Origin: Acestrorhynchus altus | Taxonomy: Eukaryota; Chordata; Actinopteri; Characiformes; Acestrorhynchidae | Reading direction: 5' to 3' | NCBI GenBank assembly: GCA_034509495.1 | Contig: CM067507.1 | Span: forward strand, 7,839,820 to 7,903,819 | Length of the DNA: 64,000 nt | Part shown: positions 38,536 through 49,806 of the stretch, piece by piece | How the letters are laid out: the number at the start of each line of letters is the position of its first letter | Numbering within the stretch: position 1 is the first letter of the stretch | Translations under genes and position numbers: made by a program | Notes under the pieces: generated by a model | The model's database searches: none | Told to the model about the DNA's origin: nothing | The model's input: the letters and a program-made list of their open reading frames with translations, nothing else

Positions 38536-40740
38536 TGTCAGTTAACAAAAGCAGACAACTTCAGCAATACATTTGTGGATCTCCTCAACTTGATACACTC
38601 AAATAATTGCACCCAGAAGGAATCAACCAATTGCAATGCATTACTGAAATGGTGTCATGCCAGACAGTCATGGAGTTACTCACAACGGTAATGGATCATC
38701 ATAATGAGGTCCTGCAACCAGTAGCCCTATCTTTCCTGAACACACACTGGTGCAATCTTCAAGCAGGTCAACGCTCGTCCACATTGTCTTTAAGGCAAGG
38801 TCTTGAGACAGCAGCACAGATACTATGCCATGGCCAGCTGCATTGCCAGACCTATCCCTGATTGAAAATTTGTGGGATGCTATTGGGCGTGCTAGCAGTA
38901 CTTCACCCCTTCTGCAAAATCTGCAAGAAGTGAATGAGGATATTCAAGCAACCAGGGATGGATTGTTGTAAGAAACCGTTAGGAACCTCCACAGCTACAT
39001 TCTGAAATGGCATTTTGTGTTTTACACCAATGCCATACTGAGAGAGATTTCTGTATGTGTAGCTGAAAAAAACATTGCACATATCAGTCTAAATTTTTAA
39101 TCATTTATCCAACCCCCAATAGCATTGCACTCCCACACTCCCTTCTGGGTGCAACTATTTGTGCCTTTTTTGACAATGAATGTAGTATTAGAACAATTAT
39201 GTACCATTATGTACACAATGCTGACATTAATACACTATTTCTAAACAAAATCAGTAAATGCTTCTCACCTACTCTGAGAGCTTTGGTGTTTTTATCCAGC
39301 AGCTTTAGTGCAGAGTCTCTTTCTCTTGGCTCCTTCACCAGTCCCCCTCTGATGACCTCACAGGTAAGGGGATTACAGCCAGGAGGAATCTCCCACAGAG
39401 GAGCAGGCTCACTCACAATCTGCATACAATACTGTATATTCATAACAGACTTCTAAGCAGATATACATCCGTTCATTCACTGTTTCTACTAGATTTTGGG
39501 GCATTGCTGTGATGTTTGCATTCTGTGACGGACGTTAATTAGTAGTTCCACTACTTATGTCTACAACTGGTATTAGGCATGGTGTCCATGGGTTCATGTT
39601 TCTCTGCTCCAGAGTGACCTATTCTTCCAGAGTGACCTTTCTACTGACAATACATCTCTCTACAGGGCCAGCTGTGTGCATAAGCACATCTGTCAACAAT
39701 GGGTGTAACTTAAAGTAGCTGAATACAGTCCTAAGAAGGGCAGTATGTGGCCCCTTATTATGTGTTCACAAAATTATGAATATAGAACAAAGTGTCAATC
39801 CATTGCTCTTGTACGTAGCTAATATGTTAGATCCAAGGGTGAAGGTTAGTCACATGAAATGAGCCAATTCCACTACTGCAACATTATTACACATCTCATG
39901 CTCAGAAAACTGCAGGTTTGGTTAGCCTCAGCTAACACACCCCTACCCTAGTCAATTATGTTCTCTAGGACTGCAGTCCAACAACGTCAGGAATCAAACC
40001 AGCTAAACCACTCCAGATAACAGGGACAACAATTAAACAGCTGTTCCTGTGGTCAGAAACTGGCCTATTATGAAAGGAGCTGCAGTTGCAGTCCACCTAA
40101 AAGGTGCAGCTACAAAAAAGTGGACATTGACACTTTTTCACTGACAAATTTTAGAGCTACCAGTACCAGTTAATCTTACTTTTAGGCAGAGTGGGTGTGT
40201 GTAGTATCGTGTCCAGGGCTGATGTCCAGTCAGCATGTGCAGCAGCATGCAACAGCTGCTCCATACATCTGCTTTACCAGAGCGAGGATCTCCCCGTGCC
40301 ACCTCAGGAGACATATGGCTCTCAGTTCCACGCAAGCCATTGCCTGAAAAACCCATATACACACATGGATACCTTGCTTGCAAGATATCTGGATACAGAC
40401 TTTCACTCACTATTGGCACTAAGTAGCACATCTCATATTTTATGTGCACTAAATAATGGACCTGTCAATCAGCACTGTTAAAACATCAATCCCTGTTTAG
40501 ATTGTTGTCAGTCAGATGTCTTGGCTTTGGTGCTGTAGGAAATACCAATGCAGCAAAGTATCTGGAGTCTAGAACATGTATTCTGGTATAACACAGAGGA
40601 CATCCCATTGAAATGAATAGAATCTCAATCTTACCTCTAAATGTCTTGTTGCTGCATCCTGTCTGGTCCAACATCTCAGACAAACCAAAATCACACAGAA
40701 AACACTCCTTGCCATCCTTTGAAAGCAAAACATTGTCCAC

Positions 40741-40782
<42 letters not shown>

Positions 40783-43700
40783 CTCCTGCTCCTAATGTGC
40801 AATACACATGCTCTGTCATAAGTGGGTACTGTTGCACCACTGTCAATTTGCAAAGAACTGGATGAATGATTAATCTTTCACAGTCAACTTCATTTATGCT
40901 TTCAAACATCTACTGATGAATTTATTATAGAAAAATAAAAATTCTTGTTTACCTTTAACATCCAGGTGTATGACCTGTCTGCTGTGCAGGTGTTCTAGAG
41001 CCTGCAGCACCTGACCATGGTAATAAAGAGCCAGGTTCTCAGGAAATGTACCTTTGTTTTTCAGTAACTGGGCAAGTGAACCTAAACCAGTAAGAGAGAG
41101 AGTATGTGTGATTTTAGTATGACATTCCATAGTTTTAGATGGTAGATAGATAGATTTGCATAAACATTATGCAGGTAACAAAAATAACTATACAGTATAA
41201 ATGAAGGCTTAGTAAGCCTGTCTTATGTACAGGTAAATTGTTAGGGCAAAGCCTATGAATAGAAGATCTGAATATTGTCCATTCACTGACACTGTCAGTT
41301 ATGTACAAGTGTAGATAAAGTATCAGTGCAATGACTGGATTATGAGTAATAATGTGCAGCCACATTCAGTGAGCATGCTCTGTTAGTGGCTCGTTGTGTA
41401 ATAAGTTTTCTGCGTAATTCAACGACTGAGATGTTGACATTAAGTGGTTTGACATCAAATGGTACACGATGGCATGCTTTTATTTTAAGTTGAAATGACC
41501 AGTGAAATGACAGGTCCACAGGGTTTATTTTTTGTAACACTAAAGGTTGTAAAATAGTTACATTTGAAAACAATCTCTCTCCACTATAAATATTTTGTGA
41601 TGTTTTAGGGCAAAAGCATATCAGAACAATCATAAAGTAGTTGCATAAAACACCTAATGCTTGAGACATTATGTGATGTAGTATTTAGGTGCATACATAT
41701 CTTGTTCCTGTCACCACCACTGCAGAATTTCTCATCAGCTCACTGAATGCTTGACAAAAACTTAATTTTGCATAATCAACAAATTTAAAGTAAATTAGAA
41801 TAAGATGCACCACATCAGCTGCAAATGATTAGACCACTGTTGGGGAGGACCCTCTCATTAGTTTGGATTGCTATTGTTGAGATGAGTGTTATCACCATGG
41901 GAAGATCCAAAGAGCTCTCTTGGGCTTTCAAAAAGAAGGTTGTAGATGCAGTTAAGTCTGGGAATGGATTAAAAAATAGATCTAAAAACAATTAGAAATC
42001 AGCCATACTGATTATTTATAATTGATGAACATTTAAAAAAAAAAGCCAACATGGCCAGGTCAAGTTCAGCAGACCACAATATTAATTAAGAAGTCTCCAA
42101 CAATCCTAAAATTTCATCACTTGGACATCTGGACCAAAAAATACAAAAATCATCAGGGCAAGACTACCTGGACAAAGAGCAGGACTTCTGGAAAAATGTG
42201 CTTTGGACTGATCAATCCAACGTTGAATTATTTGGGCACATCCGGGTTTAAAGTGGTCCACCTTCCAAAACAGTGGACTAAACTCTGCCATTGTTGAAGG
42301 CAAGAAGTATTTCTCAATCCTGGTGCTGGAGGCACCGCTGCCCTGCACATTTTAGCTTTAACACCCCATGCACCAGCAAGGTAGATTAACAATGTGAATG
42401 TTTCTAAAGTACCAGAATTCACCTGTTTTGAGATCCATGAAGAGGATGACATTGAGTCCCTCTCTCACTGCTCCATACAGCTGGAGGACTCGTGGAGAGT
42501 CCAGTCTGCTCCATGTCCCTACCTCCTCCAAGCTGAAACTACACAGGGGAATCTATAGGCAGCCAATTGGACAGTGTTACAAAATAACCACAGAACATCT
42601 GATCAAATAGAACTTATACAATGATTTACAAGATAAGAGTGTAAAATGGAAGTTTAACATTTAAACATTTGTAATGTATGAACTGCAGCTACAAAATAGG
42701 TTTAAGTAAATGGATGAAGTACATTAAGCAAATGTGAGTTTCCAAAGCAGAGGGAAAGTAAAATGATTTTACCCTTTTGGCAGCACAAGTAAATCCAGTT
42801 TGTTTGTCCCGAACACTAAACACATCTCCATATGATCCATTCTGTATATGCCGAAGAAAGGAATATTCCTTCCCTTCTCGATATTCCATGTTTTTTGGCT
42901 GTAAAAACTAAAAGACAAGCATTATAAGATTCTAAATAACTGTCTGAATGGACTCCTAGAAAGTAATGACACTATACATATGAAAGTGACGTTTTTAAAT
43001 GAGTGAGTTTAACTACTTCAATGTTCACTCATTACTGCCACAGGCACTTCTTATTCACAACTTGTTTAATCACCATAGATTACAATGCCAATTTAATAGG
43101 ATGCTCTGGAGCAGCCATGTGTGAGTATGAAGTCACCATGCCCAATGTCATCTGTTAGACAGAGGGATACAGAGAGGGACAGTCTTCTCTAGGGTGCTGG
43201 AGCTCCAGCCAATAGCTGATTATCCACTAATAGCTGACCTGACTATTACACTCATAGCTGAATAACTCACTCTGCTTACCCTTGATTTCAAAAACAACTC
43301 TAGAAGAGTGTCAACAAACTTTTGCGCATATAGTGTATATTTGCAACAGTAAAAATTAGGAAGCATTCTCTCATCAGTTCATTGTAAACAACAGGAATTT
43401 GTTCCAATAAAACCTCAAATAATTTCGTACCTTTTGTGGGTGGAAGAGAAACCCTTCACTGACGTTCAGCATTTCAGGACATCTGTCCTGCTTAGCCTCT
43501 TTGACCATCTCACAGAAGAACAGTGAGAAACGGTAGCGATCTGTAAGGGTCACGGCACCACGCAGTTCTTTTAGGGTTAGCCCTGAGGAATCTTTACACC
43601 AAGGAGAGTCTGAGCCACTCTCCTTCCTTTTAGAACCTCCGGTACAGGCCTCATGCACCTCACTACTCTCAGTCCAAGCATTGTACAGATCAAAGGACAC

Positions 43701-46533
43701 TTCTTCATAACTGCCAACAGGTGAGTCACAGTGACCTGTGCTGAAAGGGTCTTCAATGTCAGAGTCTCCACTTCGTTCCACAGAACAATAGAAAGATTCA
43801 GATCTGCAGTCTGCAGTGTAGCAAGAATCTTCTGAACCACAGTAAAAATTTGAAGAGGCAGAGTCCCACTGTGCCCCTGTCAGGCTGTCAGTAGAGCCTA
43901 GTGTAGCCTTGGTGCCATCTGAGTCAAAGCTCCACTCCCAGTTTGCGTAGATGAAGGTGGAGTCTGAGTCACAGCCACCTCTGGACGATCCACAGGAACA
44001 ATCTGATCCTAAAACAGCTTTGATACTGTCACCTGGGGAGTCAAAGCTCAAGTTGTCCTCCGCATACATGCACAAGCCCTCTGCGTCTCTGTCAAGAGAG
44101 AGTGATCTTTCTCTTCTTTTCTTTATTACAGTTTTGAAACTGCCATCTTCTTCTTTTAGCACATCAAAGGATGTTTGTGGACCCTCTGCATAGAGGCAAA
44201 GGGAGTCGCATTCCTGCAGCATACTGCAACAGGTGGAGCCCTTGATGCTCTCAGCATAAATGTACTCCGAGTCAGGCTCAGAATTTTGCTCAGTATGATC
44301 TGACCTTCCGTTACTCGAGAAAATGTCAGAACTGCATCCCACCTCAAGCCCGTGGAGGCCAAGCCCTGTTGCACTAGACAAAGGACACCCCGAATAATGG
44401 ATCCTCCGCTGGGGACAACCTGAGGCCAAGGCAGAGCCCTGCTCCTGGGACTCATATTCTGGCCTACTGCAGACCTTGATAGTACTCTGGGTTCTGGAGG
44501 TGGAGCGAGCTGAAGAGAAGATATTCTCTTGTTCAAGCTGTGTGAGAGGTGATGCTCTTTTCACCCTCTCCTCTTTCCCATGTACTGAATTTTTCACTCT
44601 TCTTTCCCTCCAGCACTGTTGCCCTTGTCCATCTGTCTCTTTTTGTATCTCCTTTCTATCTCCAGTCCCCTGTCTTTGCTCTTTATGGTGTGTTCTGTAG
44701 GGAACCTCTGAAGAGCTTTGCATTAGAGAAAAAACAAATGCATTACATGGGAAACACGGGAATAGAATTCATGACTTGAAGGTCTTCTTTGGTGTGAACA
44801 TCTGCTCAACATCTCATGTAGTCCACATGCAGCAATTAAAAAAAGTAAAGTGTGTGTTTTTGTTGGGTGTTTTTTTTTTTTTTACATTTTGCACTGGATG
44901 TAAAAGGTTAAGATAGCTAAGAAGAAATTACCGTCATGCAAGCAGCATGTGTAAATCAACACTCACTTGTCAAACACACCATCAGATTCCAGGTTGAAAT
45001 CTGAAACCTACATCTGTTGTCGACACATTTTTAACCGGAAAAGCAGGATAAACTCTTTTTAATAGCACTGATTTCTGAAGAAATGATGAATGAGCAGGTC
45101 TCCCAATACTTTTGTCCATATATATGAATGTATATATCTGTGTGTGTGTACCTGCTAGTTAGAGGAGCCTGAAACATGCTGTATTTCAGAATTGATGGAC
45201 TGAGCTCTTTCCACTGCTCACCTGAAACAAAGAAAAATGTTAAGAAATATTACAGCTTTAACTACACCCTCCATCTACCCCTACCTCCACCCCCACCTCA
45301 GTCTTTCCTTTAGTAGACCCACATACACCTTTAACATCATCATAGTAATAATAATCATCATAATAATAACAGCAGTATTGTTGGTATTGTTATGCAAAAT
45401 GCAAAAGTACAAGCTTAGTTACACGGTCTATAGAATAATATTATAAGGAAGGAACATAGAAAGAAGCACTAAGTGGTATTTAAAGAGAACAATTAGTTCT
45501 GGATTGTTTACTGAAATATGTTTCTTAAAATGTTTTTACAGATGATCACAAACGGAACACAGAGTGTAAACAATGGTTTATGATAGAACCGCTTCATCTT
45601 TTGCTAAATGTATTTAAATTTTATTAAAATACATTTTGGTATTGACTTGATTTCATAATTATATCAAATCAAACTGTTTTTAATTATCCATCTGAAATTA
45701 ATAACAACAAATTAACACTCTTAACAAATTAACACTCTTGTTTAACTGGGTGTTGTTTTCCAGTTATTTACTGGTTTTAAGAAACTGGAGGTAAAGCTAC
45801 AGCTTATCCTGAAAACTGGTGTTCATTTCTGTCAATGTCGTCCAATCAGGGTTGAAAACCTGTTTCTCAGACCACTGAAAAGCCCAGGATTCTTGCCTCA
45901 CTGTGGGGCTGAGACTGTGCGAGTGTGTCAGCTAGATGTTCTGCGTCTCTGTAGTTCATCGCATTAAGTAGTTACATAGCTTCACAAAGATCATTCTTGA
46001 AAATATTTTAAATGATACTATTTAGATCAGATTTCATAACAGCAGCACACAAACTATCATCATAATCTGTCAGTGATAAAGCTCTTAAGAATTGAGTTTT
46101 GTGCAGATTTCTCTTTTGAAATGCAGAGAGTAGAAGTAAAAATATTAAGTGACAGAAATGGACAACTAAATGTACAGACATGTCAAAAATCTAGCAACCA
46201 AGGCTCAAAAGGTGACCAACACCATATAGTGGCATTAATAAGAACCCAAAACTCATCCTTCTAACATCATTATCCATTTACTTTCTCTTTAATGCAAAGC
46301 ATTTTGCTTACAAATTCCCAGCCAGAAAAAGATCAAATTATTGCTGAGATGTTCTTACCCTCCGTCTGGGCAGTCACAGTTGTCACACCAGTCTCCTCGG
46401 TCTCACTTTCTATCTGGAACAAGGGGTCGGGACCCCCTTCTGTGCTGGAGCTGGAGGTGTTCTCATCAAGGTAGGCCAGGGCAGTGGCCTCCAGAATACT
46501 GCTGCTTGAGTGGAACATGGTGGGTATGGCCAT
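36208..46533 (-). CDS. map3k14: Mitogen-activated protein kinase kinase kinase 14 (NF-kB-inducing kinase, NIK)
   Basis: A cytosolic Ser/Thr kinase that activates IKK-alpha in the non-canonical NF-kB pathway. Coding exons: 46,359-46,533; 45,152-45,221; 43,431-44,715; 42,773-42,898; 42,423-42,552; 40,953-41,081; 40,635-40,739; 40,180-40,343; 39,269-39,419; 37,753-38,439; 36,926-37,023; 36,705-36,831; 36,515-36,621; 36,208-36,414. Total 3561 bases, 1186 residues plus TAA; human NIK has 947. The kinase spans about 520-770: DKQTGFTCAAK lysine, VIHLDVKVDNVLL catalytic loop, CDFG, MSPEV, KADVWSSCCMLLHML. The C-terminal domain (about 1083-1186) carries the NIK-specific VGISSQ and LQCVPAPDGS...WDWRV. 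The N-terminal third and the acidic exon 37,753-38,439 diverge from mammals. The ATG at 46,531-46,533 lies 15 bases after a likely acceptor. All junction phases agree. Confidence 0.92.
37753..38439 (-). CDS. map3k14: map3k14 acidic exon
   Basis: 687-base exon, about residues 779-1007. It begins VGEIADPMLSHLYETTE and is then strongly Glu/Asp-rich (for example ENDGDDDEEVESDLDSL, and EEEDETESDVEASDEE), with WISTWRERAEE and SAWMQRYREMGED between. In human NIK the corresponding region after the kinase is proline-rich. It starts with phase 1 after a TG-repeat-flanked acceptor (TCCAAG|TGGGTG) and ends at a CCAA|GTGAGT donor. Confidence 0.85.
38473..38533. repeat. (CA)n microsatellite in map3k14 intron
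   Basis: About 30 CA units, 34 bases above the acceptor at 38,440. Confidence 0.95.
38570..39185 (+). mobile_element. Decayed Tc1-like element, internally deleted
   Basis: The left terminal motif CAAATAATTGCACCCAGAAGG (38,600) matches the inverted right motif CCTTCTGGGTGCAACTATTTG (39,142). Between them the plus strand keeps Tc1-type transposase remains: TGGCCAGCTGCATTGCCAGA CCTATCCCTGATTGAAAATT (WPAALPDLSLIENLWDAIGR). Stops and deletion disable it. Lies in a map3k14 intron. Confidence 0.7.
39269..42898 (-). CDS. map3k14: map3k14 kinase-domain exons
   Basis: Six exons, residues about 511-778. Visible in order: a nucleotide-binding loop IQNGSYGDVF in which the first loop glycine is Gln, the CAAK lysine, LEEV of helix C, YGAVREGLNVILFMDL with the hinge, LAQLLKNKG, EHLHSRQVIHLDVKVDN, LCDFGLSEML, GTESHMSPEVARGDPRSGKA, DVWSSCCMLLHMLTGHQPW, LCLKIVSEPAPLWEIPP. 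HLD replaces HRD (mammalian NIK has HGD). The catalytic Asp, Lys and DFG are kept, so activity is expected. Confidence 0.93.
39490..39745 (-). repeat. Interspersed repeat family C
   Basis: GGGGCATTGCTGTGATGTTTG, ATTAGGCATGGTGTCCATGG, GTTCATGTTTCTCTGCTCCA, ACATCTGTCAACAATGGGTG and TAACTTAAAGTAGCTGAATAC are shared with the copies at 52,835-53,050 and 43,010-43,338 and, inverted, at 28,797-29,010. Confidence 0.65.
40744..40778. repeat. (GA)n microsatellite serving as splice-acceptor tract
   Basis: On the transcribed strand a CT run followed by TGTAG immediately before the map3k14 exon at 40,739. Confidence 0.95.
41980..42335 (+). mobile_element. Tc1-like transposase fragment
   Basis: Reads, with frameshifts, as ...LGHLDIWTKKY and FWKNVLWTDQSNVELFGH, the central Tc1 transposase motif (W..VLWTDESK..LFG). 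Lies in a map3k14 intron, opposite to the gene. Confidence 0.75.
43010..43338 (-). repeat. Interspersed repeat family C, copy with terminal motif
   Basis: Ends on plus with TCAACAAACTTTTGCGCATATAGTGTAT, the inverse of the common fish terminus TACACTATATGGCCAAAAGT. The interior shares GCATGGTGACTT...GGCTGCTCCAGAGCATCCTA (minus strand). In the intron between map3k14 exons 3 and 4. Confidence 0.6.
43431..44715 (-). CDS. map3k14: map3k14 large N-terminal exon
   Basis: 1285 bases, residues 82-510. Begins SSSEVPYRTHHKEQ, followed by a basic stretch and SPLTQLEQENIFSSARS. Residues about 230-400 contain degenerate repeats around Tyr-Ala-Glu: EYIYAES, LCLYAEG, LCMYAED, FIYANWEW, three of them followed by SFD and a Lys-(Ala/Thr) turn. 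The end, RGAVTLTDRYRFSLFFCEMV to FHPQK, leads into the kinase. Acceptor CAAAG|CTCTTC is chosen for phase. Confidence 0.85.
45090..45125. repeat. Terminal fragment of a fish DNA transposon
   Basis: GAGCAGGTCTCCCAATACTT TTGTCCATATAT resembles the common Tc1-derivative terminus. Only the end is seen. Confidence 0.4.
45152..46533 (-). CDS. map3k14: map3k14 first two coding exons
   Basis: Exon 46,359-46,533 starts MAIPTMFHSSSSILEATALA and ends ...TVTAQTEG. Exon 45,152-45,221 encodes EQWKELSPSILKYSMFQAP, matching the human KSPVFCGKWEI area loosely. The junctions G|GT and AG|C are in frame. Confidence 0.8.
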
Positions 46534-46902
46534 TCCTCTGCCCTAACTGACATGGCAACCAGAAAGAGATACGTATACAAAGCAACATCTTTATAAAATA
46601 AGCAACATCAATTAGTGAGTCATACACATTTCTACTCAGCATAGTGAGCCACTAATATGGAATGCACTGCACTCTTCTCTCTCTCTCACACTTACTCACA
46701 TTGTGTCTTTGATAGGGCTAAGTGTGAATGGGGGCATGAGTGGTGGGGGTGATCCAGGCCAGCATGTATTAATAGCACCAAGAGATTTCGGTGCACACAC
46801 AGCAATGCATGCCTCTCCAATTCCTCACCTGTTTCAGTCACTCTCTCTTTTCCTAACACCCCCCCCATCCCCCTCAGTTGTCACTGGAGCTCTCCCTCTT
46901 CC

Positions 46903-46992
<90 letters not shown>

Positions 46993-49692
46993 CTGTTGCT
47001 GTCTTGCCAGGCCCAGTCAGCTGTCCTACTCCTATTCTCTTGAACCCTTTCTTCCACTCAGCCCACCCCTCCATCATGTCTCCAATCAAATGCAAAACAC
47101 TAATCTTTAAAGAAGTGAAGACAAGCTGTTACACAGTTCACCCCCCTACAGCAAAACCGTCTCTTACAGTTACACTGCTTACGGTAATGTTAAAGGCAAC
47201 TATGTGTTTAACAGTGTAAACAGACTTCTTTCCCCATTAGAGTTAAGATCTTAAGACATGAGAATGAGCCAGATGAGAACATTATCCATTGCTTCTTCAT
47301 TTGAGGTCCAGTTTGAAAGTGCTTTTGAAAGTTGGTGAGTTTTATTGTGAGGATATTTGAAGATATTCAGCATGTTAAAAGAAACAAGACACATCTTATT
47401 CAGCATAGTTCTCATGCAATGCACCTTGTAATCTCACACTTCTCACCTGTCTTGTATTGCACAAAAACATGCAAAATAAGCAGGCACAAGAAGATCACAA
47501 ACAGAACTGCAGTAGAAACAAAGTTTTCAAAATATTGGTGGTTAAGAAAGACACAAAGTTAATCATATACCCACATGACATACCAGAGAAAAGTGCTGCC
47601 TTTGAAAAATCAACTATAAAGAAGGTAATTCTTCTCAGCTCACACAAACTTGGACAAATCCACTCTTCCCTTGGTTCAGTCACAGCCCTTAACAGTGCAT
47701 CTGAAAGCATGTCAGCCAGTATGATAAAGAAAGACATGCAGTCACCCACACACCACATTCTCTGTGGGACCCAATGCTGCTGGCTCCCAGCCAACAAGGA
47801 ATGAGTGTCAGACACTCTGATAGGCTAACTGAGTTGTGTGTCACAAAGTTCTCAAAATAAGCAATAAGGTGTCATTTTAATTCATGCTTATTATCACTAT
47901 TTTACTTCCAGTTTAAGTTTCCGATTTATCTGTCCGTCATGTAGCAGATGGCCGAGATCACCTTCTCCCCTGGGCCGTGTAAAAGCCGCCCCCAGATATT
48001 CCATCCATCCTAACCAACATAACCTGCATACCTCTGTGTTACTCACCAATCACAGCACAACACGCTGCATAGCAACCAGTTGGGCTCTTTGTTTACCAAA
48101 ACAGTTGTAAATGGAAATCAGTGAGTCATCAGGTAAGTGGTTTTGAAGTATTTATTTTCACCTTTCTGGTGCAATCAATCAACCAATCTAGTCATAAACA
48201 GAAAAGGGGGGAAAATTTACAATTCATATATAACAGACTGCTTGATCAATTAAAGAAATTGGCTCCACAAACCAAGGAACAGATTTGCTTAAATAAACAG
48301 CCAACCCAGATGATCTGGTCAAAATTTGTTAAAAACAGACACCAACATGATGGGAAAAGACGTGCTTTTATCACTACAAAGTAGCAGCTTCTGAAAGAAG
48401 TAAAACATCACCCTGTCCCATCCATGATGGGTTACTTTTCCTCACTTAAAATCACTGATATTCTAAAAATTTGCCCAAGATACTAATTTCTTTAACACAG
48501 AGAAGCTGTGATAGGCCTTCAAAAGAATTAAAATGTAACTCTGCAATAAAATCAAGTCAGCCTTGTTTGCCCTCACCAAGGGGGTGTAACTGCTGACATT
48601 TAATAAAACTACTAAGCAAATAAAAGCAAAATCAGTCAGTTAAACCGGTTCCAAAAGCAAGTCAATGCTGGTATTTGAGAACATCCAAATTTGTCTCATT
48701 TCAAAACCCAGGAAAGGATAAATATTGGAAAAAGAAAAAGCATGTTTAGTCCTGATCAGCTTCCCTTCACTGATGAAGAGAAATACTTTCTCTTCTTAGA
48801 AAACTAGATTTTTCAGTCAAAGAAGGAGAGAATGGCAAATGGTGTGGACTGAATTTGAGGCATTAAGGGCCTGAATATGTATCACATTTAAATGAATAAA
48901 TTCTGTGTGTAAAGTAAAACTATCTAGTCTCTGGGTTCTAGTCACAGCTTTTGAGAGAGCTTCATCAAAAATACCAGCAGAGAAAACAATGACTAAAAGA
49001 CAGGTAGTGTCATTATAACTGGCCCTCCTAACTATATAAGTCATAAGTAGTAATGTTAGCTTTTACTGTCAAGTTGCTTTTTTTATCCTGCCCTACTTTT
49101 GAAAACAACAGGCATCAAAAACAATGTCACAAAGGCTGTGAACTGTGCTGGGTTTAGATATGCGCAATACATTCAGTTTGGTCTCAGTGACTCCAGCAAA
49201 GATCTGAATTTGGCATTTTGCCCACTTACTCAGACCCATGTTCTTTATTTTACATCAGTCATGTGCAGGAAAAAAGAGAAACTAAACACCCAAGCAATCC
49301 CTTTACCCTAACGGGTAAAAGCACCAAACACAGATTTGTACATCAGCATGAACATGGTAGAAACTGCTGTGATTTCATCATAAGGTGTAATAAGCAGTAG
49401 ATATTCAAGTGTATCGTCTAACCTAGACTAAACAGAAATGTAGAATACTAGAACTTGGGAGTGCTACCGATTGTGTAAAGTATAAATTGTGCCACTGTTA
49501 AATTGTCAGTTAAATTTTATCCTGGAAAAAAAAATTCAAGGTATCATTTTTAAAAACCATTTCCTGTGAGAAAATAAACAACAAAAAATTTAAGTGGAAG
49601 TAGGAGATGCATAGTCCCTTGTCCAAGTTTTGGTGCCATTACAACTGAACAGTGTTGTGGATACCAAGTACATCATGGAGAGGGAAGCTGTC
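46534..49692. other. Intergenic between grn 3' end and map3k14
   Basis: Holds a CA microsatellite (46,906-46,990) and a region at 47,930-48,120 that is more GC-rich. In map3k14 orientation the latter contains GGTTGCTATGCAGC (RFX X-box-like), ATTGG and a donor ATTG|GTGAGTAAC near 48,045, so it could hold a non-coding first exon. A possible grn polyadenylation signal lies at 49,244-49,249. The rest holds nothing I recognise. Confidence 0.35.
46906..46990. repeat. (CA)n microsatellite
   Basis: About 42 CA units. Confidence 0.95.
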
Positions 49693-49806
49693 CTAAAGAG
49701 TGCTGTCCCACCAAGTGAGAGAAGACACTCTAGAGCAACTTTTAGCTTTGGGGTCACAGACATATCCCATAGGACAACAGTGCTTCATGTCCTTGCAACA
49801 CACTGC
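49693..49806 (-). CDS. grn: grn terminal exon
   Basis: Encodes AVCCKDMKHCCPMGYVCD and a short tail ending LTWWDSTL, stop TAG at 49,693-49,695. It completes the ninth granulin module. About 1.7 kb from the previous exon because of inserted transposons. The acceptor tract is a CT repeat ending CTAG. Confidence 0.9.
   Translation of the reverse strand, partial: AVCCKDMKHCCPMGYVCDPKAKSCSRVSSLTWWDSTL

Noticed and set aside
46703..47219. Plus-strand frames around the CA repeat
   Set aside because: Driven by the microsatellite; no similarity on either side.
47457..47815. 115- and 106-codon overlapping open frames on both strands
   Set aside because: No recognisable domain or splice sites; upstream of map3k14 but not in frame with any exon.
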